Position numbers and translations under genes: made by a program. Positions 54,650 through 63,625 of a DNA stretch of 64,000 nucleotides are shown piece after piece. The notes below the pieces were generated by a model. The model searched no databases, was not told the DNA's origin, and worked only from the letters and a program-made list of their open reading frames with translations. This stretch comes from Halalkalibacter suaedae (lineage in GTDB: Bacteria > Bacillota > Bacilli > Bacillales > Bacillaceae_D): NCBI RefSeq assembly GCF_017939705.1, contig NZ_JAGKSQ010000003.1, forward strand, positions 62,001 through 126,000, in the 5' to 3' direction. Position 1 is the stretch's first letter; each line of letters starts with the position of its first letter.

Positions 54650-54678
54650 CTTCTGATAATAAGGAAAGAGGTTACAAC

Positions 54679-55056
54679 ATGGCAAAAACAAAAGGCTCTC
54701 TTGAAGCAGAGATTTCTAAAGCTCTCACACACTGGGAAAAGGATTTTCTTGGCAGAGGCTCTGTTTCTGTAAAAACAGATATAGTACGTGACATGATTAT
54801 TGTTACATTGAAAGGTGTATTAACTCCAGCTGAGTATGAACTAAGTAAAAGAAGTGTGGGACGAATGTCTATAAAAAAAATTCGTTCTGAGTTAGTCGAA
54901 TCAGGACGGGAGACACTAAATCAGCTGATTAATGAGTTATGTGGTGCTGAAGTTATCAGTTTCCATACAGATTTAAGTACACGAACAGGGGAAAGGGTAA
55001 TTATTTTCAGATTAAGAGAGGACCTAGAAAAAAGCTTCAATACTACCAATAGCTAA
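54679..55056 (+). CDS. DUF2294-family protein
   Basis: 125-residue protein of unknown function. It has the family pattern: SLEAEISKALTHWEKDFLGRG near the start, MIIVTLKGVLTPAEYEL, IKKIRSELVESGRETL and a C-terminal GAEVISFHTDLSTRTGE-x-VIIF. No membrane segments. GGAAAGAGG precedes the ATG. The reduced type I repeat lies between it and the preceding gene. Confidence 0.8.
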   Translation: MAKTKGSLEAEISKALTHWEKDFLGRGSVSVKTDIVRDMIIVTLKGVLTPAEYELSKRSVGRMSIKKIRSELVESGRETLNQLINELCGAEVISFHTDLSTRTGERVIIFRLREDLEKSFNTTNS

Positions 55057-55063
55057 TCAAATG

Positions 55064-55130
55064 AACCGAACCGCTATGTTAAACAGTCCATTCAATTTAG
55101 GATGGTTGTTGATTGGTGGTTTTTTTTATG
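55064..55130 (+). terminator. Possible terminator of the DUF2294 gene
   Basis: Imperfect stem with AACC...CCAT paired to ATGG...GGTGGTT, followed by eight T. Confidence 0.45.
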
Positions 55131-55240
55131 ATCTATTAAACAACGTTTCACGATAGTGGTTGCTTTTTAGCTTTTTTTCGCTAAAATAGTAAATAGTTAC
55201 TAATCATATAGTACTACTTAATTTGTAAGGTGGTGTAAGA

Positions 55241-56605
55241 TTGGCCATTATTAAACTTCTAGGTAACTTAAAAAAAGGAGATATTCTCTCTGAAGATATT
55301 TATAATAAAAGTACGTTACTATTACGTGCGGGTACGGAAATTGATCGTGAAACGGTTAAGCTACTTGCACGCTGGAAAATACCCGCAGTAAGGATTCTAA
55401 AAGAAGGGGAATCAATTGAAGCACAACCTCTATATTCTCAACAAAAGAAAAAGCGAGAAGCCATCTTATTTTCTAAAGAGTTTCTAGATATTAAGCACTT
55501 ATTCTATGAAAGTCTTAAGTATGTCGTGAATGAATCAAGATATGGATATGTACTACATAATGAAGAAAAGTTACTCTGGCTTGAACAATTATTCGGTACC
55601 ATTGTCTCAAATCAACTCATTCTAACAAGTCTTTACAAACTCAAGAAACATGATCCATATAGCTATTATCATTCATTTGATGTCTTCTTATTAGGTGCAC
55701 TCCTTGCAGACGTCTTAGGTATGGAACACGCTGAAGAATTTGCTACAGGTTGCTTAATTCATGATATTGGTAAGTTACAGATTTCTAAAGACCTGCTAGT
55801 TAAAAGCGAAAAGCTGACGAAAACAGAATTCGAAATTATGCAACAACATACACATTTTGGAGTCGATTGGGTAAGGGAGCATAACCTGCCTGACTATTTT
55901 GAGCAAATGGCAAAATCACACCATGAGCGTCTAGATGGATCTGGTTATCCAGAGGGGCTTTGTGATGAAAATCTTTCAAATAAGGTTCGAATGCTAATGA
56001 TCGTCGATAACTACTCTGCTCTTACTCTCAAAAGACCTTATCGAAATCCAATTGCTGCAACAAAGGCCATACAACTACTGTTAGAAAAGCAACACAAATT
56101 CGATTTGCATTATTTGATTCATTTTATTGAACTCTTAAACATCTACCCAGTCAACTCGATTGTTAAATTGTCAAATGGCAAGACAGCTAGGGTGAAAGAA
56201 TCAAATAGAAGGCAACCCTACCGTCCTCTTTTAGAGGAGCTAGATGGCTCTTCCACTTTTGAGTTACCTACAAATCTTTCGGTCACCATTCCTCGATTTT
56301 TGAAATGGGATCATATTACAGCAGAACATGGGACTCATCTATCACAACAAGAAGTGGAGTGGGCATTGTATCTGAAACATCTTTTAAACGGAAACAACGA
56401 GGAAACCGCCTCATTGTATGATGAATTATCTCAGGGTATGTCACAGGAAAGTGCTTTTATTGATATTATTGTCAAAACGATAAATGAAATAAGCGAACAA
56501 TGGGACAACGGTAAACTATCGGCCGGGGAAGAACACGATGCCTTACTTAGATTGCTAACCTTGTTACAGAATAAATTCATGAAAGCTGAAGTAACTGAGG
56601 TTTAA
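55241..56605 (+). CDS. HD-GYP phosphodiesterase with C-terminal cobalamin-cap-like module
   Basis: 454-residue protein that probably hydrolyses cyclic di-GMP. The N-terminal region (1-60) resembles the DUF3391-like leader of HD-GYP proteins. HD-GYP core: HSFDV (144), HDIGK (174-178), HHERLDGSGYPEGL (227-240), IVDNYSALTLKRPYR (254-268). Residues 300-350 form a small beta part. The last 85 residues look like a B12-binding cap: WALYLKHLLNGNNEE, then SEQWDNGKLSAGEEHDALL with a W-x9-EH spacing (Trp421, Glu431-His432). The B12 Rossmann domain is absent. TTG start with AAGGTGG. Confidence 0.85.
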   Translation: MAIIKLLGNLKKGDILSEDIYNKSTLLLRAGTEIDRETVKLLARWKIPAVRILKEGESIEAQPLYSQQKKKREAILFSKEFLDIKHLFYESLKYVVNESRYGYVLHNEEKLLWLEQLFGTIVSNQLILTSLYKLKKHDPYSYYHSFDVFLLGALLADVLGMEHAEEFATGCLIHDIGKLQISKDLLVKSEKLTKTEFEIMQQHTHFGVDWVREHNLPDYFEQMAKSHHERLDGSGYPEGLCDENLSNKVRMLMIVDNYSALTLKRPYRNPIAATKAIQLLLEKQHKFDLHYLIHFIELLNIYPVNSIVKLSNGKTARVKESNRRQPYRPLLEELDGSSTFELPTNLSVTIPRFLKWDHITAEHGTHLSQQEVEWALYLKHLLNGNNEETASLYDELSQGMSQESAFIDIIVKTINEISEQWDNGKLSAGEEHDALLRLLTLLQNKFMKAEVTEV

Positions 56606-56616
56606 GCTCAAATAGT

Positions 56617-56667
56617 AAGAGGGTGTACCAATGGTTAGCTCTAACCTCTGATACACCCTCTTTTTTT
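56617..56667. terminator. Terminator between HD-GYP and pdp genes
   Basis: AGAGGGTGTA / TACACCCTCT long stem with inner GGTTAG pairs, followed by seven T; it touches the pdp stop codon and serves convergent genes. Confidence 0.92.
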
Positions 56668-57967
56668 ATTTTATTTCATCATAAATTAATGTGGGTGCCC
56701 CTATGTCTTCCTTTGAAAACCTATAAGCATCTCTTACACGCTCAATAATTTCTTCAACATCTTCTCTATTTGAATGAAGTGTCGCGATTGACTCGCCAGC
56801 TTTCACAAAATCACCGATCTTCTTATGTAACTCCATTCCAACTGCTAGATCAATCTCAGAATCCTTCGTTGCCCGTCCTGCTCCTAGTAACATTGCTGCT
56901 GTTCCAATTTGATCAGCTTCTATCCCAGCGACAAAGCCATCACTCTTAGCTTGAACCTCAATTAAGTACTTTGCCTTCGCTAACTTTTCCGGTTCATCGA
57001 CAATTGAAGGGTCACCATTTTGAGCCTTAATGAACGTCTTGAGTGTCTCGCGTGCTTTTCCATTTTCGATGACTTCCACAAGCTTCTTTCGAGCATCTTC
57101 GATAGACTCGGCTTTTCCTGCAAAGTAGACCATCTGACTACCTAGACGCAGACATAGCTCTCGCAAATCATCAGGTCCTCTTCCATACAGAAGGTCAATC
57201 GCTTCTTTGACCTCAAGTGCATTACCAATCGTATAGCCTAGTGGTTGATTCATATCAGAGATAATCGCCATCGTATTACGCCCTAAACTCTTACCTATTC
57301 CAACCATCGCTTCAGCTAATTCCTTCGCTTGATCAAGCTCTTTCATGAACGCCCCTGTTCCTGTCTTAACATCTAAGACGATCGCATCTGCACCAGAGGC
57401 TATTTTCTTACTCATGATTGAACTTGCAATTAATGGGATCGAATTAACGGTTGCTGTAACGTCTCTGAGTGCATACAGCTTCTTATCAGCCGGTGCTAAG
57501 TTCCCTGTTTGCCCAACGACCGCGAGCTTATTTTTATTAACAAGATTTGTAAACTCATCAATGCTTATCTCGACAGTAAATCCAGGAATTGATTCAAGCT
57601 TATCAATGGTGCCTCCTGTATGTCCTAGACCACGACCTGACATCTTAGCAACAGGAACTCCTAAAGCCGCAACAAGCGGTGCTAGAGCGATTGTTGTCTT
57701 ATCTCCTACACCACCAGTTGAATGCTTATCAACTTTGATTCCCTCAACAGCCGATAAATCAATCTGATCCCCCGACTCAACCATAGCCATCGTAAGCTCT
57801 GCCCGCTCAGCGGTAGTCATGTCTTGGAAAAAAATAGCCATTGCTAATGCTGACATTTGATAATCCGGAATCTCTCCTTGTGTATAGCCATTAACAGCGA
57901 AACGTATCTCTTCATTTGTTAATTCCTTACCGTTTCTTTTCTTCTCAATTACATCAACCATCCGCAC
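56666..57967 (-). CDS. pdp: Pyrimidine-nucleoside phosphorylase
   Basis: Phosphorolysis of uridine, thymidine and deoxyuridine in nucleoside salvage. 433 residues from GTG 57967, with AGAGGAG 9 bases before, giving the family N-terminus [10 protein letters not shown] and the same length as B. subtilis Pdp; ATG 57976 overlaps the site. Phosphate-site signature [18 protein letters not shown] near residue 110, [12 protein letters not shown] near 81 and the catalytic [12 protein letters not shown]. Last gene of the deoB-punA-punA-pdp group (18-base gap). Confidence 0.96.
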   Translation of the reverse strand: MRMVDVIEKKRNGKELTNEEIRFAVNGYTQGEIPDYQMSALAMAIFFQDMTTAERAELTMAMVESGDQIDLSAVEGIKVDKHSTGGVGDKTTIALAPLVAALGVPVAKMSGRGLGHTGGTIDKLESIPGFTVEISIDEFTNLVNKNKLAVVGQTGNLAPADKKLYALRDVTATVNSIPLIASSIMSKKIASGADAIVLDVKTGTGAFMKELDQAKELAEAMVGIGKSLGRNTMAIISDMNQPLGYTIGNALEVKEAIDLLYGRGPDDLRELCLRLGSQMVYFAGKAESIEDARKKLVEVIENGKARETLKTFIKAQNGDPSIVDEPEKLAKAKYLIEVQAKSDGFVAGIEADQIGTAAMLLGAGRATKDSEIDLAVGMELHKKIGDFVKAGESIATLHSNREDVEEIIERVRDAYRFSKEDIGAPTLIYDEIK

Positions 57968-57985
57968 CGGCTTCATCTCCTCTTC

Positions 57986-58813
57986 TTAAAGCTTTACAGT
58001 TGAAACGATCTCTTTCACTAACTTAATAAACTTCGGCTTCGTACGATTTGCCACTTCAACTACTTCTGCATGTGTAATTCCTTGAATCTCTTCACCAATT
58101 GCCATATCTGTGATGCAAGAGATTCCAATAACCTTCATATTTGCATGGCGAGCGACAATGACCTCAGGCACCGTAGACATCCCTACAACATCACCACCGA
58201 GGTTTCGAAGCATAATTAACTCGGCACCACTCATATACGTTGGTCCAGTTACACCAGCATAGACACCTTTTTGGATGTTAATTTCAAGTTTAGAAGCTGT
58301 CTCTTCGACAAATGTAACAAGCTCTGGTGTATAAGCGTGACTCATATCCGGGAAACGCGGACCAAGCTCCTCATGATTTTGACCAATAAGAGGATTGTCG
58401 CCAGTCATATTAAGATGATCGCTAATGATCATAAGATCTCCTGGAGCAAACGCTTTGTTCATTCCACCACACGCATTCGTTACTAGCAATAAATCGACAC
58501 CAAGTTCCTTCATGACACGAACTGGGAATGTGACCTCCTGCATAGAATAGCCCTCATAATAATGAAAGCGTCCTTGCATTGCAATAACATCTTGACCTTG
58601 AAGTGAACCGACTACAAGTTGTCCTGCATGTCCTTCAACGGTTGATACTGGGAAATGAGGAATCTCGCTATATGGAATCTTAACTGCATTTGTAATTTCA
58701 TCAGCCAGCTCTCCAAGACCTGAGCCTAAAATCAATCCAATTTTCGGTGTAACACTCAGTTTTCCTTTTAAGTAACTAGCTGATTCTTTGATCGAGTTCA
58801 ATAATGTTGTCAT
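57986..58813 (-). CDS. Purine nucleoside phosphorylase paralogue with altered base site
   Basis: 275-residue trimeric-type PNP. Phosphate-binding parts are intact: ILGSGLGELAD, HFPVSTVEGHAGQLV, MQGRFHYYEGY. At the purine-contact positions it differs from its neighbour: TYMSGAE (Met194, where PNPs have Glu in the F/Y-E-T sequence) and CITDMAIG (Asp236, where PNPs have Asn). Human MTAP and the human PNP N243D variant, which accept adenosine-type bases, have Asp at this place (from memory). It may prefer adenosine or 5'-methylthioadenosine-like nucleosides. AAGGGG before the ATG; operon with pdp. Confidence 0.88.
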   Translation of the reverse strand: MTTLLNSIKESASYLKGKLSVTPKIGLILGSGLGELADEITNAVKIPYSEIPHFPVSTVEGHAGQLVVGSLQGQDVIAMQGRFHYYEGYSMQEVTFPVRVMKELGVDLLLVTNACGGMNKAFAPGDLMIISDHLNMTGDNPLIGQNHEELGPRFPDMSHAYTPELVTFVEETASKLEINIQKGVYAGVTGPTYMSGAELIMLRNLGGDVVGMSTVPEVIVARHANMKVIGISCITDMAIGEEIQGITHAEVVEVANRTKPKFIKLVKEIVSTVKL

Positions 58814-58834
58814 TTAAAAATCGCCCCTTTATAA

Positions 58835-59650
58835 TTACATTGTTTTAACAATAGCTTTGACAAGTGAAAGAAAGTCAGATTTTACTCTTTCCGTTGTTTC
58901 AATAACTTCATCATGTGTTAATGGTTGTGGCAAAATACCTGCTGCCATATTAGAAATACAAGTAATACCAGCAACCTCAAGTCCTGCATGGCGTGCCACA
59001 ATAACTTCAGGCACTGTTGACATCCCAACGGCATCCCCGCCTAATTTACGGATCATGCGAACTTCTGCAGGAGTTTCATATGTAGGTCCTGTATTACCAA
59101 CGTAAACCCCTTCTTGAATAGTAAGGTTCAATTTCTCTGCCTGTTCAGCTGCAATTTTTCGTAATCTCACTGAGTACGCATTAGACATATCAGGAAATCT
59201 AACTCCTGTTGCTTCATCATTTGGTCCAATAAGTGGATTCTGACTCATATTATTAATTTGATCTTTGATAATCATTAAATTACCAGCTTCGTATGATTCA
59301 TTAACACCACCAGCAGCATTTGTGACAATGAGCTGCTCCACTCCAAGCTCCTTCATCACACGAACAGGCATTGTAACAACATCCATTGAATACCCCTCAT
59401 AAAAATGAAAACGTCCTTGCATTGCGACAACTTGTTTTCCTTCCAATGTTCCAAAAACTAACTGTCCTGCATGACCTGAAACAGTAGAGACAGGAAAATG
59501 AGGAATTTCATGATAAGGTACCTTTACTGGATTCTCAATTTCATCAGCTAATACCCCAAGACCCGAACCTAAAATGAGTCCAATAGAAGGCTCACTCGTC
59601 ACCTTTGCTCGTAAGTAATTTGCTGCTTCTGTAATATTCTGTGTCTGCAT
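58835..59650 (-). CDS. punA: Purine nucleoside phosphorylase (inosine/guanosine type)
   Basis: 271-residue trimeric PNP that splits inosine and guanosine with phosphate. It keeps the canonical residues: ILGSGLGVLAD, HFPVSTVSGHAGQLV, TYETPAEVRM (Glu192) and CISNMAAGI (Asn234). B. subtilis PupG/PunA occupies the same place next to deoB. It is the closer of the two copies to deoB (13-base gap) and is followed by its diverged paralogue. AGGAGG before the ATG. Confidence 0.95.
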   Translation of the reverse strand: MQTQNITEAANYLRAKVTSEPSIGLILGSGLGVLADEIENPVKVPYHEIPHFPVSTVSGHAGQLVFGTLEGKQVVAMQGRFHFYEGYSMDVVTMPVRVMKELGVEQLIVTNAAGGVNESYEAGNLMIIKDQINNMSQNPLIGPNDEATGVRFPDMSNAYSVRLRKIAAEQAEKLNLTIQEGVYVGNTGPTYETPAEVRMIRKLGGDAVGMSTVPEVIVARHAGLEVAGITCISNMAAGILPQPLTHDEVIETTERVKSDFLSLVKAIVKTM

Positions 59651-59663
59651 TAACTAAATCCTC

Positions 59664-60845
59664 CTAAATTTCTTTTAAGAAACTCGTTCCACTATTTGGC
59701 ATTCTAACATTAAAATTATCCGCAATCGTTGCTCCAACATCTGCAAAGGTTTGACGAACACCAAGATCTTTAGCCTCAGTCTGTGATTTCGAATAAACTA
59801 ATAACGGTACAAATTCACGAGTATGGTCAGTTCCTGGATGAGTTGGATCATTCCCATGGTCTGCCGTTATCATTAATAAATCATCATCGTTTAGCTTTTC
59901 TAACACTTCAGCAAGCTGTCGATCAAATTGCTCTAATGCTTCCCCGTATCCCTTCGGATCCCGACGATGTCCATATTTCGCATCAAAGTCAACGAGGTTG
60001 AGAAAACTTAGACCTGTAAAGGATTGATCCATTGATTGAACAAGCTTTTCCATTCCATCATCATTTGAAATTGTTCGAATCGCTTCTGTAATTCCTTCAC
60101 CATCATAAATGTCTGAAATCTTTCCTAAAGCAATGGAATCATATCCACCGTCAGCAAGTTCATTCATCACCGTACGTTCAAATGGCTTAAGTGCGTAATC
60201 ATGACGATTCGGTGTTCGCTCCCATTGACCATTTTGTCCAATAAACGGTCTGGCAATAATCCGACCTACCATATACTTTGGATCCAATGTAATACGACGA
60301 GCCTTTTCACACATATCATATAATTCTTCAAGTGGAACAATATCCTCATGTGCTGCTATTTGTAGAACTGAATCTGCAGAAGTATAGACAATTACATCTC
60401 CTGTTTTTACATGCTCCTCCGCTAATTCATCAAGAATCTCAGTACCTGATGCAACTTTGTTTCCAATCATTTTTCTTCCCCATTGCGTTTCAAGTACTTC
60501 AACAAGCTCTGGTGGGAAGCCTTCTGGAAACACTCGAAATGGCTCGGTTATATGTAATCCCATAATTTCCCAATGACCTGTCATCGTATCCTTCCCACTA
60601 GATGCTTCTTGCATCATTCCATAATTGGCAAGTGGTGTTTCATGCTTTTCAATCCCTTGAATTTCCTTTATATGACTTAAACCGAGCTTAGCCATGTTAG
60701 GCATTTGTAGTCCATTCATTGTTTCGGCAATGTGCCCTAATGTATCAGAGCCTTCATCCCCAAACTCCTTGGCATCAGGTGCTTCTCCTATACCAACTGA
60801 ATCGAGTACAATCAAAAAAATCCGTTTGTATTTGTAACTAGACAA
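59664..60845 (-). CDS. deoB: Phosphopentomutase
   Basis: 393-residue manganese enzyme of the alkaline-phosphatase fold interconverting (deoxy)ribose 1- and 5-phosphate, the step after PNP and Pdp. Visible: [16 protein letters not shown] near the N-terminus (metal Asp), [13 protein letters not shown] near residue 86 with the phosphothreonine, [16 protein letters not shown] and the C-terminal metal site [21 protein letters not shown] start with AAAGGAGGG. First gene of the salvage operon. Confidence 0.96.
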   Translation of the reverse strand: MSSYKYKRIFLIVLDSVGIGEAPDAKEFGDEGSDTLGHIAETMNGLQMPNMAKLGLSHIKEIQGIEKHETPLANYGMMQEASSGKDTMTGHWEIMGLHITEPFRVFPEGFPPELVEVLETQWGRKMIGNKVASGTEILDELAEEHVKTGDVIVYTSADSVLQIAAHEDIVPLEELYDMCEKARRITLDPKYMVGRIIARPFIGQNGQWERTPNRHDYALKPFERTVMNELADGGYDSIALGKISDIYDGEGITEAIRTISNDDGMEKLVQSMDQSFTGLSFLNLVDFDAKYGHRRDPKGYGEALEQFDRQLAEVLEKLNDDDLLMITADHGNDPTHPGTDHTREFVPLLVYSKSQTEAKDLGVRQTFADVGATIADNFNVRMPNSGTSFLKEI

Positions 60846-60954
60846 CTAAGTCCCTCCTTTAATAATCTCTACCTCATTTATCATACCCTATTTCTGCCAT
60901 AAAACGATAAATCAGTCGTTGTCGGAAGTCTGACCTCTCATCTTAAATAAAAGA

Positions 60955-61845
60955 CTATGCCCTTGGATGATACTTGACATAGACATCTTTCATTCTTGTT
61001 TTCGTTACATGGGTATAGATTTGGGTTGTAGAAATATCAGCATGTCCAAGCATTTCCTGAACAGCTCTTAAATCAGCCCCATTTTCTAATAGATGAGTAG
61101 CAAATGAATGCCTTAACGTGTGAGGTGTTAGTTCCTTTTCAATGTTCGCCTTTTCCGTTAATTGTTTTAGAATCTTCCAAAAACCTTGACGTGTCAACGG
61201 ATTTCCATGTAAGTTAACAAACACATAATCATGCTGCTTGTCTTTCATTAGGATAAGACGGCTTTCCTCAAAGTACAATTTAAGAGCTCTAGTTGCTGCA
61301 CCACCTAGTGGGATAATTCTCTCTTTATTCCCTTTTCCAATACAACGAACAAATCCCATTGATAAATGAGTATTTGTTACAGTTAACTGAATTAGCTCAG
61401 ACACCCGCATCCCTGTTGCATATAAAGTTTCTAGAAGTGCTCGATTACGAATAGAGAAAGGATCATCTCCAGAAGGAGCTTCAAGTAGTGATTCCACTTC
61501 AACTGTTGATAGCACCTTTGGTAAACGTTTCGTTGGTTTTGGAATATCTAAATGCACAGATGGGTCACGTTCTGCAAGCCTTTCACGTAAGGCAAATTGG
61601 TGAAAGGCACGTATTGATGCAATGGCTCTTGCAATCGTTGTTTCTGCTCTTCCTTGTTCCTTGAGAGTATGCAAGTAATAAACGATATGCTGTCTATCAA
61701 CTTGATCAAAAGTCATAATCTTTTCCACTTGATGTAAGTGGAGATAATACTGATTTAGATCTCGTCGGTAGGAAAGAATGGTGTTATCGGCATACCCTCT
61801 CTCTACCTGTATGTAATGCAGAAACTGAGCTATTTCGTTCTCCAT
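60955..61845 (-). CDS. xerD: Site-specific tyrosine recombinase XerD
   Basis: 296-residue recombinase for chromosome dimer resolution at dif. N-terminal SAM-like core-binding domain (1-85). Catalytic domain with Arg in TGMRVSEL, Lys in GKGNKERIIPL, His-x-x-Arg in TPHTLRHSFATHLL, His in LGHADISTTQ and Tyr in IYTHV. AGGAG precedes the ATG. Chromosomal context (yqzK, fur upstream; deoB downstream) is that of B. subtilis ripX/xerD, so it is the housekeeping enzyme and not an integrase. Confidence 0.96.
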   Translation of the reverse strand: MENEIAQFLHYIQVERGYADNTILSYRRDLNQYYLHLHQVEKIMTFDQVDRQHIVYYLHTLKEQGRAETTIARAIASIRAFHQFALRERLAERDPSVHLDIPKPTKRLPKVLSTVEVESLLEAPSGDDPFSIRNRALLETLYATGMRVSELIQLTVTNTHLSMGFVRCIGKGNKERIIPLGGAATRALKLYFEESRLILMKDKQHDYVFVNLHGNPLTRQGFWKILKQLTEKANIEKELTPHTLRHSFATHLLENGADLRAVQEMLGHADISTTQIYTHVTKTRMKDVYVKYHPRA

Positions 61846-61871
61846 CTAGCATCGCTCCTAAAGCACCATTA

Positions 61872-62105
61872 TCATTCACCTTCTTGATAAAAGAGCATTA
61901 AACGATCTAAAAAAGTGGGTGAGTCCGGTCCACTTCCCTCCATTTGAGAGACTTTAATCGCTTTACCTTGAGGCTCATCATAACGATGATAACTTTCATA
62001 TTCTTGGCTTACCCATAGAATACCATAATAGAATAGAAGTGTGCATCCCATAAAAAGAAGAAATACCTTTACTGTCTGTCCAACTGCTTGTAACCATGAT
62101 CTCAT
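61872..62105 (-). CDS. yqzK: YqzK-family (DUF4227) membrane protein
   Basis: 77-residue protein with one membrane segment (13-33), then a polar outer or inner tail ending with FLDRLMLFYQEGE. It starts MRSWLQAVGQTVKVFLLFMG. The position between fur and xerD is the same as yqzK in B. subtilis. 26 bases before xerD, so probably co-transcribed. Function unknown. Confidence 0.85.
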   Translation of the reverse strand: MRSWLQAVGQTVKVFLLFMGCTLLFYYGILWVSQEYESYHRYDEPQGKAIKVSQMEGSGPDSPTFLDRLMLFYQEGE

Positions 62106-62253
62106 GTGGAATCATCCCCCCACTAATTTCAAGTCCTTTGTTACAAGCTATGCCAAAAACATCTACTATTATACCTATGAATCACTTTAATCATCTTATT
62201 TACTTACGCATACTGAACATATACTTAATAGCTCTCAAGCTTCTCCTTTAATC

Positions 62254-62299
62254 AAAAAGAACATTTCAAAAGTTCACAGCCCTTTTGAAATGTTCTTTT
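62254..62299 (-). terminator. Terminator of fur
   Basis: AAAAGAACATTTCAAAAG / CTTTTGAAATGTTCTTTT perfect long stem. Confidence 0.92.
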
Positions 62300-62323
62300 A
62301 ATGTTTAGTATCACATAATTGAA

Positions 62324-62797
62324 TTATTCCGTATCATTATCAGAAGCTGGTTCCTCTTCAACTACGTGACAGCGATGGCAAATGCCATGGAAAGTTAACC
62401 TATGATCCTTTATTTTGAAATTCCAGTCACGTTCAACAATTTCTTCTACGTCTCCAAGTAAATCTTCTTGAATTTCATCAACTGCCCCGCATTCGATACA
62501 AACAAGATGATGATGAAAATGTGCAGCACCCTCTTGTCTTAAATCAAAACGAGAAACACCATCTCCAAAATTAATTTTATCTACAATTTTTAATTCTGCT
62601 AGAAGTTCAAGTGTTCTATACACAGTAGCTAGTCCAATTTCAGGTGCTTTATCTTTAACGAGGAGGTAAACATCCTCCGCACTTAAATGATCCTCTTCAT
62701 TCTCAAGCAACACTCTAACAGTTGCTTCCCGTTGAGGAGTTAACTTATAGCTTTGTGAGTGCAGATGTTTTTTTATTCGCTCAAGTCTTTTCTCCAT
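62324..62797 (-). CDS. fur: Ferric uptake regulator Fur
   Basis: 157-residue metal-dependent repressor. The N-terminal winged helix contains KLTPQREATVRVLLEN and GLATVYRTLELLAEL; metal-site residues lie in HFHHHLVCIECGAV, the C-terminal zinc pair is CHRC. The tail after it is acidic. GGAGG precedes the ATG. It has a consensus SigA promoter with a PerR/Fur-type box immediately upstream, which fits control by peroxide/iron regulators as in B. subtilis. Confidence 0.94.
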   Translation of the reverse strand: MEKRLERIKKHLHSQSYKLTPQREATVRVLLENEEDHLSAEDVYLLVKDKAPEIGLATVYRTLELLAELKIVDKINFGDGVSRFDLRQEGAAHFHHHLVCIECGAVDEIQEDLLGDVEEIVERDWNFKIKDHRLTFHGICHRCHVVEEEPASDNDTE

Positions 62798-62835
62798 CTA
62801 TTTAGCCTCCTCTCAGCCCACTATAACCTCCTTAT

Positions 62836-62880
62836 ATTATAATCACTCAAAAAAACAGTGTCAATCGATAATGATTATTC
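62836..62880 (-). promoter_or_regulatory. fur promoter with adjoining Fur/PerR-type box
   Basis: On the minus strand TTGACA (62859-62864), 17 bases, TATAAT (62836-62841): full SigA consensus. Directly upstream, 62866-62880 reads CGATAATGATTATTC on the plus strand, 12 of 15 to the Fur box TGATAATNATTATCA and 11 of 15 to the PerR box. Confidence 0.75.
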
Positions 62881-62906
62881 TTTATCACCTTAAAATAATT
62901 TTTAGT

Positions 62907-62921
62907 TTATAATAATTATTA
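62907..62921. promoter_or_regulatory. PerR/Fur-type box at the end of spoIIM
   Basis: TTATAATAATTATTA matches the PerR box TTATAATNATTATAA at 14 of 15 positions. It overlaps the spoIIM stop codon and lies 110 bases before fur, upstream of the fur promoter. Confidence 0.55.
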
Positions 62922-63557
62922 AAAAGTATTAGTTATTACAAAACGCATTAAAATTGGAGAGACATATGCCTCAAAAGCAGATGCAAAGGCAAGTGCTGCA
63001 CTAACACAGAGAATTAAGACTGTGTATTTAAGAAATTGTGGGAAAATGGGTATATTCGTTCTCTTAACAAATTGTTGTCGAACCATCTTCAAACAAAATG
63101 AAATACTTGCTGTTCCAACAATAACGAAAGCAGGAACAAGGATGAAGTTCTGTGGCATAATTGATACAAAGGACAAGAAGAAACCCGACATACCTAATTG
63201 ATTTACTAAAAATCCAACTGTAAATCCAACGACTACACCTTTTAGAAATAATAGAATAAGTATAATTGGAAGACCAATAATGGATAAACCAAGGATCCAC
63301 ATTAAGCCAAAATATTTGGCATAATGGGCATAGCTCTGTGTGAAAATGACCGAGGGTTGAGCTAATTCTCCCTCATTAACATGTCCAAAAAATTGACTAA
63401 CGTACATATATAAGTCATGCTTTTGTGTCAAACTTAAGCTGTTAACAACTATAGCACCAAAGACAATTCCAATAAGAAATAACACAGTTGTGAATACATA
63501 GATCGTCCGGTTTTCTTCTAAATGATTCCCTATCATTTCTCTTATTCCGTACTTCAT
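62919..63557 (-). CDS. spoIIM: Stage II sporulation protein M
   Basis: 212-residue membrane protein of the SpoIIDMP engulfment complex that helps dissolve septal peptidoglycan. Five to six hydrophobic segments: 22-42, about 85-110, 110-130, 134-155 and 175-200, with GLMWILGLSIIGLP and FLSFVSIMPQNFILVPAF. The length equals B. subtilis SpoIIM (214). AAGGAGG-like site before the ATG. The order yqxK-spoIIM-fur-yqzK-xerD is conserved in Bacillus. Confidence 0.95.
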   Translation of the reverse strand: MKYGIREMIGNHLEENRTIYVFTTVLFLIGIVFGAIVVNSLSLTQKHDLYMYVSQFFGHVNEGELAQPSVIFTQSYAHYAKYFGLMWILGLSIIGLPIILILLFLKGVVVGFTVGFLVNQLGMSGFFLSFVSIMPQNFILVPAFVIVGTASISFCLKMVRQQFVKRTNIPIFPQFLKYTVLILCVSAALAFASAFEAYVSPILMRFVITNTF

Positions 63558-63625
63558 TGCCGAACCCTCCTTATTAACTCTTACTTCACTCTATGAGCCA
63601 ATAGGTGATTCTATGACAATCTCTA

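Noticed and set aside
60955-61845. XerD as a phage or island integrase
   Set aside because: Sequence and neighbours (yqzK, fur, deoB) are those of the housekeeping XerD; no att-like duplication or phage genes.
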